A DNA stretch of 64,000 bases from Cafeteria roenbergensis (lineage: Eukaryota > Sar > Bigyra > Bicosoecida > Cafeteriaceae): positions 496,001 to 560,000 of the forward strand of contig VLTN01000001.1 of NCBI GenBank assembly GCA_008330645.1. The letters are read 5' to 3'. A program made the translations under genes and the position numbers. This document shows positions 1 through 7,869 of this stretch, piece after piece. The first letter of the stretch is position 1; each line of letters begins with the position of its first letter. The notes under the pieces are model-generated. The model had not been told where the DNA came from. It made no database searches and saw only the letters and a program-made list of their open reading frames with translations.

Positions 1-20
1 AGGCCATCGCCCCGGCTCAC

Positions 21-423
21 TCCCTCGCGGGCCATGATCTTCCGTGCCGCGTCGAAGGCCCCTGTGAACTCAGGCGCCTTGCCCGCCATGGTGACTTGGG
101 TCTGCAGCCGGACCTTGATGAGGTCGAATGGATGCCCGGCAGCCACGAGGCACATGCCTGCGGATTGACCCGGCGCGGGGACAGAAACACGCGTTGGTAG
201 GCCAGTGGGTGCGCAGGCCACCAGGCCCGGCCCTAGAAAACGGTTCAGTCGACTCGTTGCTGCAGCTACCAGCCCCATGCCCACTTGGTGCCTTGCACAT
301 GGCCTGCAGGCGTTGGACGCCAGCTCAGCGACGCTGTCGGCTGCAGTTCTGGAGCGCCCGGCAAGCGCCGGCACGACTCACCTCCGAAGCCTCCGGACAA
401 GAAGTTCTTCAAAAGAGCCGCGC
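21..423 (-). CDS. Mitochondrial carrier, carnitine/acylcarnitine type (partial)
   Basis: Part of an SLC25-family carrier of the inner mitochondrial membrane. The closest match I recall is the carnitine/acylcarnitine carrier (yeast Crc1, human SLC25A20), which swaps acylcarnitine for carnitine. Two exons read on the minus strand: 423-382 (LLKNFLSGGFG) and 157-21 (MCLVAAGHPFDLIKVR and on). They are joined by a phase-1 codon across an intron at 158-381 (GTGAGT donor, CCGCAG acceptor). The second exon carries the carrier signature PFDLIKVR (PxDxxKxR) at the end of helix 1. A GTGAGC donor begins at 20, so the gene runs off the left edge. The region before 423 has a CGCAG acceptor but I could not find the exon with the start codon. 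Substrate identity is inferred from a short stretch; another carrier of the same clade is possible. Confidence 0.75.
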
Positions 424-808
424 CTGCGACGCAAACGATTCAACGAGCTACTCAGCATGAGGCTGGGTCCAGCTGGTGCAGTGGGCTGCTTCGGCATTTC
501 GGTCAATCCCGCACCGCTTCCTCTCGCTGGGGTAGCGCTGGGGCGCCCACGGCAACGCAACCCGCACGCCAACGTGTCGCGCACCGCTGCTGTCCTGCGA
601 CTTTGCCATGGCGAACTTGGTTCCGTGGGTGGCTGGCGCTCAGGCGCGCGGATCGACTCTGCTGCGCCGCCGCGCAGCTCTGTTGAACTCTGACCCGTCG
701 GCGCTGCTTTGCAGTGCCCGCATTTCTCGCAGTGCGCTCTGGGCTCCCTCGCGGCTCCATCACTGCCCGTGCGCGCGGACCCCTCCCCTCGAGGGGCTCA
801 TTGCGTGA
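424..808. other. Shared upstream region between carrier and CARS
   Basis: The carrier reads leftward and the synthetase rightward from this stretch. It should hold the missing first exon of the carrier and the CARS promoter. Short open frames exist on both strands, but none resembles a known protein and no TATA-like element stands out. Confidence 0.35.
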
Positions 809-2938
809 ATGCGTACCTCGGCCTTGCTCCGCCGAGCGGGCGCGTCGGTGGCTCGCCGAGGCGTGGCGGCATTGGCAACCAGGGCGGCAAGCTCAATGCA
901 GGGCGCCGTGAAAGTGTTTGATACCAGGTCGCAGCGACATGTTCGAGTAGCAGGGCCCGGTGAGCGCGATGGCGGTGCGTTGGTGTGGTACGCCTGCGGG
1001 CCAACGGTGTACGACGCGGCTCACTTGGGCCACGCTCGAACCTACGTGAGCTTGGACCTGCTGAGGCGCGCGACAGAGGCTTTTCACGGCATTCCCGTTC
1101 GCCTTTTCATGGGAGTCACGGACGTGGACGACAAGATCATTGAAAGGGCTGGACCAGGCCGCTCCGAGTCGCTTGCGCGGGAGCAGGAGCATGCGTTCTT
1201 CGAGACCATGGCGCGGCTGAACGTCCAAGCGCCAACGACGCTCCTCCGCGTCACGGAGCACATCCAGTCGGTTGTATCTTGTGTGATGGAGCTGGAGGCG
1301 GCGGGTTTTGCCTATTCTGTGGACTCGGAGGCGGGCGGCAGCGGCAACTCAGGAGTGTACTTCTCCGTCTCATCTTTCGAGGCCGCTGGCGGGATCTATG
1401 GGCACCTGGCTCCTTCGCAAGTCACCTCTCGGGAGGGTGGGCCCGGCGGGCGAGTTCCGGGGTGGAAGCGCGACGCAAGGGACTTTGCGCTCTGGAAGCT
1501 TGCGAAGCCTGGCGAGCCATCATGGGAGAGCCCGTGGGGTGCCGGCCGCCCGGGCTGGCACATCGAATGCAGCGCAATGACTCTTGCTGCGGCTGGCAGC
1601 CGGCTGGACCTCCACGCCGGCGGCAGCGACCTTTGCTTCCCCCATCACGTCAACGAGATGGCGCAGTCGGAGGCCATTCTCTCGGCTCGCGCTGCGTCTG
1701 GCAACATTGAGTCCCCAGACGAAGCAACGTGGGTCAAGGTCTGGTGTCACCCGGGCCCGTTACTCATCCAGGGTCGTAAAATGGCCAAGTCGCTCAAGAA
1801 CTTCATCACTGTGAACGACCTCCTCGACGCGCAGGGGTTGGGCTCACCAGAGCAGGCACCGCTTCGCCACGTCGCACTTGCAGACCCTGCCGACGCATTC
1901 CGCCTCTTCTGCCTCCGTCACCCGTACCGGTCTGCGGTCACCTTCACGTCAGACAGCTTGACCTCGGCCGGGGCACAGATGGCGCGCTGGTCGCGCTTTG
2001 TGCGGGATGCAGAAGCAGCTGCAGCTGTGGCCTGGGCCAAGTCGCTGCCTGGCGATGGTGCAAGCTCTGCTTGCAAGCCGTCGACGCTTCGTTGGGGCGA
2101 GCGGGAAGTGGCACTGGCGCGAGCTGCGGAGGAACTCCGAGCCAAAGTTGCAGCAGCCCTGGCAGACGATCTGGATGGGCCGGCTGCTGTTCGCGAGTTG
2201 GCAGCAGCCGTGGACCTCGGGCTTGGGGCGCTGACTGCAACTGAGGGCAACGCGAACCCCTTCCCCTTGTTCTCCGTCGCCCATGAGGTTGCCAGGACTC
2301 TCAAGGACCTGGGTTTCGCGTCCGTCGCCCTGCCTCGCTCTCCATTTGCTCCTGCAGTGTCGCTCAGCGACGCGGGCCCCAGCAAGAGTTCGGCCAGCGC
2401 AGACGTGGCCGAACGCATTCTCAGCACGTTCCGAGATGCGGTCCGGACCGCAACGCTGGAAGGGGACAGCTCTGAGGCCTCAGCCAGGGTGCTTGCCGTC
2501 TGTGACGCGCTGAGGGACGAAGTGTGCCCTGACCTCCTGCCCCACATGGATGTTCGCGACAAGGTTGTGGGCGACGAATCAGAACCCTTGAGGGCAATTT
2601 TCGCACGTGCAGCCGGTCGGGTGGGGGCTGAACCTGCTTCTCCTGTCCGCGGGGGGCGAGCCCTCTCTTCCAAGCGGGCCACCACCACTGCTGACGTCCT
2701 TCACCCTCGACAGATGTTTCTCAACGATTCGCGATTCTCACACTGGGACGACTTTGGCGTGCCGACAGCCGACTCCGATGGCTCCCCGCTGTCGCGAAGC
2801 CAGCGGAACAAGCTCCGCTCGCAGCAGACCAAGCAGCTCAAGCGCTGGGCCAAGGCACGGAACCTGACTGCACAAGCACAGGCCGAGCTCGCTGTGTCCA
2901 TTGGCATGTCTGCAAAGCCGAAGCCCCCGCGCCACTGA
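809..2938 (+). CDS. CARS2: Cysteinyl-tRNA synthetase, probably organellar
   Basis: Class I aminoacyl-tRNA synthetase that charges tRNA-Cys; 709 residues in one exon. The HIGH-type motif is HLGH at residues 72-75 (in AAHLGHARTY) and the KMSKS-type motif is KMAKS at about 324-328. The zinc-binding and cysteine-recognition pieces YACGPTVYD, IECSAMT and GGSDLCFPHHVNE are all present. The first 30 residues are rich in Arg, Ala and Ser with no acid (MRTSALLRRAGASVARRG), as in a mitochondrial or plastid presequence. An in-frame Met at residue 30 (position 896) sits just before the conserved fold, so a shorter cytosolic form from the same mRNA is conceivable. The C-terminal tail is basic and ends in KPKPPRH. 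Family assignment is secure; the compartment is inferred. Confidence 0.95.
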   Translation: MRTSALLRRAGASVARRGVAALATRAASSMQGAVKVFDTRSQRHVRVAGPGERDGGALVWYACGPTVYDAAHLGHARTYVSLDLLRRATEAFHGIPVRLFMGVTDVDDKIIERAGPGRSESLAREQEHAFFETMARLNVQAPTTLLRVTEHIQSVVSCVMELEAAGFAYSVDSEAGGSGNSGVYFSVSSFEAAGGIYGHLAPSQVTSREGGPGGRVPGWKRDARDFALWKLAKPGEPSWESPWGAGRPGWHIECSAMTLAAAGSRLDLHAGGSDLCFPHHVNEMAQSEAILSARAASGNIESPDEATWVKVWCHPGPLLIQGRKMAKSLKNFITVNDLLDAQGLGSPEQAPLRHVALADPADAFRLFCLRHPYRSAVTFTSDSLTSAGAQMARWSRFVRDAEAAAAVAWAKSLPGDGASSACKPSTLRWGEREVALARAAEELRAKVAAALADDLDGPAAVRELAAAVDLGLGALTATEGNANPFPLFSVAHEVARTLKDLGFASVALPRSPFAPAVSLSDAGPSKSSASADVAERILSTFRDAVRTATLEGDSSEASARVLAVCDALRDEVCPDLLPHMDVRDKVVGDESEPLRAIFARAAGRVGAEPASPVRGGRALSSKRATTTADVLHPRQMFLNDSRFSHWDDFGVPTADSDGSPLSRSQRNKLRSQQTKQLKRWAKARNLTAQAQAELAVSIGMSAKPKPPRH

Positions 2939-3145
2939 GGAACTGCGAGCCTTGGCTCTCCTGTTTCCGGCGTTGTGTTGCGTGCTGTGAGCGGTCGCCT
3001 CCGTGCCTTCCTCAACCCTGGGTCTGGCTCTGCTGCCCACTCGGATGCGGCGTGACCATCCATCAGCCTGCGCGACTTGCACGGCTCACATCCTTTGCCA
3101 AGGGGCACACGCCCGGCTCGTCGTTTTGTGGCCGGGGTCTTGACG

Positions 3146-4543
3146 ATGGCCCATCGTTTCGAGCCTTGTGGCGTGGCTGGCGATGCGGGGTCGGAGACGT
3201 CCGGCGCGCCTTCGAGGCACTTGCGCCGGGCTTCCGAAGCGGCTGACCCCTCGCTCGCGCCGCACGGAGATGGGTCTGCCATTGCCGCTCGCGTGCCGCG
3301 CAACCGTGCGCGGCATCAGCGCTCGAGTGAGCGGAGCGACAGTCTCAACGAGACAGCTCAAGCTCGGCTGCCAGTTTGCGCGCCGCCACGCCCCCGTGGC
3401 TCGGGATCGCCCCTAGTAGGCGATGGAGAATCGGAGAGTGAAAGTGGGGTGGCAGCAATCAGCCCACGGGTGGGCCCTTCCAGTCCGGAGTCGGCAGCAC
3501 GGCGGGCTCGAGTCCCGGCTGCGTCTGTCGCACAAGTCCCCACGACTCGCAGCGAGCCTGTGGACCGGGTTCGGTGCCTTTGCTGCTTCGCCGCGCGCTC
3601 TTTGGTGGCGCGGCTGGCCACAGGCCTGGTGGTGAGAGCCTGTCTGCCGCTCATGCTCCTGCCAAACCCGCGTGCGCTTGGCAGTGCGCGGCGCCGGCAC
3701 CGTTGGTGACCGCGGTGCTCGGACGCTCCTGCTGGCATGCGCTTATTCTCGTTGCAGGCACTCTGTATTTTGGAGGCAGCCTTAGCCGCTCTGCAACGCC
3801 ACTATGCGGGCATTGTCGCCGGGCTGGTCACCATGGGCGTCGCGTGGTACGTCGTTGCTGCAACGCGCATTGGTCAACAGGCGGCATCAACTGCATTCAC
3901 TGCTGCGACGTTCCTGGCCATTGCATTGGCTTGCTACATCATTGGTCTTATCGGAGTGCGATTTGCATCCGGTGTACTTGACTCGTCGCTTCCGTTTCGA
4001 GCGTTCCCTCCCCGCTGCCCCGCTGACCGAGGCTGCGCCCGTGTAGCCTTCGGCAACCCCTCTGGAACCAACGGAGTCCCGGTTCTATGGCTCGCTGCAG
4101 ATGCCAGTCAAGTCGCTACGGCTGCCCTGTCTCGTCTCAACGCGGAGCCGCAGGCCTACAGAGTGTCGCCGGCATCCGACGAGCCAGCGTACTTGCAGTA
4201 CGTGTGGCTGAGCTTGTTCTGGGGGTTTCCAGACGACATAGCTGTCAAAATCGACTGCAACAGCACGCTTACAACGGTCCAGGTCCACTCTCAGCAACGG
4301 CGTGAGAATCGGAAGCGCAATCTTGCTCGACTTGCCCCATCCATCGTGGCTGTTGCTGCGGCCAGTGATACTGCGCGTGGCTCTACCCTCGCTTGCACGA
4401 TCGTCTGCGCCCCGCTGCGCGTGACTCGACTTGCAGTTGGAACCAACGACTTCGGTCAGAATCGGCTTCACGTGGAGCAGATCTTGACGTTGATCGAAAG
4501 CGAAAAAGCGAATTTTGTGCAACTCCCATGCCTACTCAACTGA
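3146..4543 (+). CDS. DUF1499 family membrane protein, three exons
   Basis: Exons 3146-3631, 3758-4301 and 4437-4543. Intron 1 has donor GTGAGA and acceptor CGTTGCAG in phase 0. Intron 2 (4302-4436) has donor GTGAGA and acceptor CTTGCAG in phase 1. Splicing intron 2 restores the DUF1499 signature: LFWGFPDDIAVKID, then TTVQVHSQQR joined to LGTNDFGQNRLHVEQIL. Two or three hydrophobic segments follow the first splice (VALCILEAALAAL, AGIVAGLVTMGVAWYVV, FTAATFLAIALACYIIGLIG), so the conserved domain is probably anchored in a membrane. The N-terminal 160 residues are basic and low in complexity and could be a targeting region. DUF1499 proteins are common in bacteria and algae but lack an agreed biochemical role. 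The start codon is a choice among several; 3146 is the first ATG of this exon frame. Confidence 0.7.
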
Positions 4544-7397
4544 CTTTGGCCTGGCTGGGGGGGGTAAGCCTGGTACGGCTGTTCGATGCCAGCTCCGTTG
4601 ATACCAGTTGAAACTCCAATCTCGCGAGAGGCGCAGCCGCGCGCTTCTGCAGGCACTTTCTGCTTGGCGGTGCCTTGATCCGGGGGCAAGGAGCGGCAAC
4701 CCGCGCTTCCTTCTTGGTGCGTTGCGGGCGCTGGTGCGGAGGTGGCTTGGGAAGGTACAGGTCCTCGAGATTAAGCGCCGACTTGGGCCCGAAGCCCTCC
4801 GCCAACCCATTGCCTTTGAGTGCATGGCGCCTGGCATCGTCTGGTGCAGCGTCTGCAGCTGTGGCGTTGCCCCGCTGAGAGTCGATGATGACACTTGGGG
4901 ATCGCGAACGGCCCGCCAAGCCGTCCGGGGTGACCGGGCTGAGAGGAGGGGCCTGTCCAGCACGGCCTTTCGACTTGGCTCGCTGCTCCCAGACGGCGTT
5001 GGCGCCTGTGCCTTCCTCGTTGTGTGGGGATTCCCGCGCTCGCGGGGCCTCAGAAGCTCCTTGTCGCAATGGGGAGTCCTCGGGCAAGCTGCCACGAACA
5101 AGTGTGCCAGACCCGATCGCGTGCGAAGGACTGGCCCAACGTCGGCGCCCAACGCCGGGCGATGTGGCTCCAGCATACCTGGGCAAGCTGGCGTCTCTGT
5201 CGGGCAGCTCAGCGTCGACGGTGACGACGGAGCTGAGAACGGCGCCGCGAGCCTGTTTCGCTGACCCGAACGGCCCCTTCAACGACTCGATGGCATCGAT
5301 TCTTGCTTGCATCGCTGCTGGGTTGATCCTCTGTCGCGTCGTGCTGGCGTGTCCACCCCCAAGTCTGGTGAGGACCACTCTCCTGGCCTCAGCTTCGACC
5401 GCCTCACGAATCGCCCTGGAAGCAGGGTCGGCCAAGCTGGGCTCCGCGCTCCAATGCGGCCTGGCGACTGGCTGAGGCGGTGCCTTCTTGCGTAGAGGCC
5501 TTGCTCCTCTCGACGGCGTCAGGCGCTGACTCGCTGCGGAGACGAGGTGCTCGTGCGGACCTTCGGCTGCATCGACCCACGGCGAAACGCCGAGCCCACC
5601 AGGTTGTAGGTCCGCCAATTCGGTGGAAGGGGTCGCCAATGAGGACTTGCGGTGGGGCTGGGTTCCCCAGGCTGCGTGTTTGGACGCGGCTGATGTTTGC
5701 CCATGGTGGGCAGAACTCACATCACCGCTCGACGCTGGCCTGCTGCTCGTTGCGCTTGGCAACCGGACTCGGAGACTGACCCGTGCTGATAGCGCAGGTG
5801 TCAGGCTTCGGTACTCTGCGAGTGGAACCAGCCGCTCCGCCAATCTGAGTCTGTGCGAGGCCGCAGCCGCAGCAACTTCTTGCACGGCCGTTGCTGGCCT
5901 GGTTGAAGGGGCATTGCTTCTGCCAGGAGAAACCGGCTCGAGCCGGAGAGATGGCTTGTCTAACGCCGTTGGGTGCCGGTTGGCTGGCACGATCGGGGTT
6001 GTCGGAGCGATCGGGGTTGCGTCGGCTTGGGCTGAATCCGAGTGAGGGTCGGGGAGCCTGCTCGAGCAGTTTCTCGACCTGGCAGTCGCCTTGACATCGT
6101 CCATAAGCATGTCTTCAAAGCCAGCAACTATTGCAGGAGCTGGGGGCTTGCGGACGCGCCGGTGGATCCGCTCTCGAGATGTGGGCGAGGGCAGGTCGAA
6201 GACGAACTCATCGTCGCTGTCTTCCGCCGCGCTCCAATCAAGCTGCCTGCCCTGTGCAAAGGCGGCTACGTGGGGACGCTGAATGGGCAGGTTGGGCTCG
6301 CTGTCTTGGCTCTGGCCGCTCTCCGGGTTGGCTGGTCGCACAGGAGTGGCGATGGTTCGCTGCTCGCCGGAGCCTGATCCTGCCAAAGGAGCCTTGATTG
6401 CCGACTCCAGGGCTTGGGCGCGAAGGGCCCAATGCCCGCGAATTCTCCGGAGCAGCTCGCTCTCCAGCCTTTCTCTTTCCTCTTCTGCTTGTCGGGCACG
6501 CCTTGCCTGGGCAAGGCCGAGCACGCGGCTGGCCTGGCCGAAGTTTGGTGCGTGTTGGTGGTCCCGTCGCTTTTTGGCTGCATTCGAGCGGAGGCTCGAT
6601 GCCTGGGCAACAGCTCGCCACTGCCGCGTGCTCCGCTCCATTTCCACCCGCTGCGCCTTATTTTCCCTCACTCGCTCATCTTGAAGTTGAGCTGTTGCCA
6701 AAGCCAGCCGACGACATGGCCTCAAGAGCTCGGCTCCTGCCGCACGAGGGAGGAGCCGACGGAGGCCAGAACCGCCCTCCAGTGCGGGTGGGAGACGCGG
6801 TGGGCTTTCATCGGCTTGCCTGGCAGTGGCATGGTCATTGGTGGCGCGCCGTGGGGCAGTAGCTTCGTGCACCGCGCACTTCACGGCCTCTGGGCCTTGC
6901 GGCTGCCCCATGCCACCCATAGCGCTGTCGCTCGCTCTCACAAGCTCACGGAACACGCTTTCAGCCGCTGGGGGGCGGGTCTTTCGCCTTTGCGCATCGG
7001 GGCGCGTCCTGGTCGCCGAGCTGCGCCCGGTACGGGACGGAATGTACGCACTCCCTACTTGCGGAGCTGGCTGGCCTGGAGTTCCCCCACCTCGCGTCGG
7101 CGGGGCACGCAGGCAGCCTGCGTTGCCTGTCGCCGTGGACGGCGTATGCGGGGTTTCGGGTCTGGACCAAAATGCCGTGAATTGCTGAGCGTCGTCATCC
7201 AGTTGCGGCCACGCTGAAACTGACCTGGGAGTGCGCTGCCCTCGGGACACCCGGGAGTATCGAGACGACGGCCGACTCCATCCGGCAACTTGCTGGCCTG
7301 TGGCTGTTGGCGTCGCCCGTGCATCCACCCGCGCGGCTTGAGCGCTCCGGTTCCTTGCCCAAGGGGCGCGTTCCGCAGGCGAACGGCCGGCGCTCAT
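4536..7397 (-). CDS. Hypothetical low-complexity protein with basic helical core
   Basis: Long minus-strand open frame of about 953 residues from the ATG at 7397; the frame stays open to 8156, with another ATG at 7871. I do not recognise the family. Most of it is rich in Ser, Ala, Pro and Arg. The central part holds a charged helical stretch (LATAQLQDERVRENKAQR, then QARRARQAEEERERLESELLRR) that would form a coiled coil. It is followed by an acidic patch (AAEDSDDEFVFDLPSP) and a short hydrophobic-acidic element (IVAGFEDMLMDDVKA). The C-terminus is basic. Its stop codon overlaps the 3' end of the convergent DUF1499 gene by 8 bp. Unmarked introns are possible, since length alone supports the frame in GC-rich DNA; the coiled-coil core is the best reason to call it coding. 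Confidence 0.5.
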   Translation of the reverse strand: MSAGRSPAERAPWARNRSAQAARVDARATPTATGQQVAGWSRPSSRYSRVSRGQRTPRSVSAWPQLDDDAQQFTAFWSRPETPHTPSTATGNAGCLRAPPTRGGGTPGQPAPQVGSAYIPSRTGRSSATRTRPDAQRRKTRPPAAESVFRELVRASDSAMGGMGQPQGPEAVKCAVHEATAPRRATNDHATARQADESPPRLPPALEGGSGLRRLLPRAAGAELLRPCRRLALATAQLQDERVRENKAQRVEMERSTRQWRAVAQASSLRSNAAKKRRDHQHAPNFGQASRVLGLAQARRARQAEEERERLESELLRRIRGHWALRAQALESAIKAPLAGSGSGEQRTIATPVRPANPESGQSQDSEPNLPIQRPHVAAFAQGRQLDWSAAEDSDDEFVFDLPSPTSRERIHRRVRKPPAPAIVAGFEDMLMDDVKATARSRNCSSRLPDPHSDSAQADATPIAPTTPIVPANRHPTALDKPSLRLEPVSPGRSNAPSTRPATAVQEVAAAAASHRLRLAERLVPLAEYRSLTPALSARVSLRVRLPSATSSRPASSGDVSSAHHGQTSAASKHAAWGTQPHRKSSLATPSTELADLQPGGLGVSPWVDAAEGPHEHLVSAASQRLTPSRGARPLRKKAPPQPVARPHWSAEPSLADPASRAIREAVEAEARRVVLTRLGGGHASTTRQRINPAAMQARIDAIESLKGPFGSAKQARGAVLSSVVTVDAELPDRDASLPRYAGATSPGVGRRRWASPSHAIGSGTLVRGSLPEDSPLRQGASEAPRARESPHNEEGTGANAVWEQRAKSKGRAGQAPPLSPVTPDGLAGRSRSPSVIIDSQRGNATAADAAPDDARRHALKGNGLAEGFGPKSALNLEDLYLPKPPPHQRPQRTKKEARVAAPCPRIKAPPSRKCLQKRAAAPLARLEFQLVSTELASNSRTRLTPPSQAKVS

Positions 7398-7869
7398 CTC
7401 AGCGGCTTTGCAGCAGCACGCTTGGCCACCAAACACCAGCCGTGGGGGCACCGAGCAGCCCTCCTCTGCTTGCTTGTGACCGCCTGGACGCGAAACGGAG
7501 CCGCTTTGGCTGGGTTTGGTTCTGCGGGCCAGCTTGCGAGTTTCGGCCGCGCAACGGCAGAGCTCGCAGCAAGAGACATCGTCGCGCGGCGACTCGGTGG
7601 GCGAAAACAGGAACCCCGACGCGCACCGTGGCCCGGGCTCTGCGAGGCGCCCTGCGGCACTGCCCCCAGTCAGGAGACGGAGCAAGGGGCGTGCCAGAGG
7701 CCCGCGAGCTGATCTGGGCTCGATCGGACGGCGACTTGCCGTTCGGGCGACTTGCGGCTTGAGCGCGCGGGTGTGCCTGCGCGCATCTTTTTCGCCGTCC
7801 TCCTCCTCGGCTGGCCCCGGACACCCGCCGCGGCCGCTCCCCTCTGTCGCCTGGCCTGCCCTTCTGCGC
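7398..7869. other. Divergent upstream region with long open frames on both strands
   Basis: Both the minus-strand hypothetical gene and the plus-strand coiled-coil gene stay open through this stretch, but neither frame looks protein-like here (Cys/Arg/Pro-rich, no recognisable motif). I read it as the shared 5' region of the two genes rather than as overlapping coding sequence. Confidence 0.4.
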
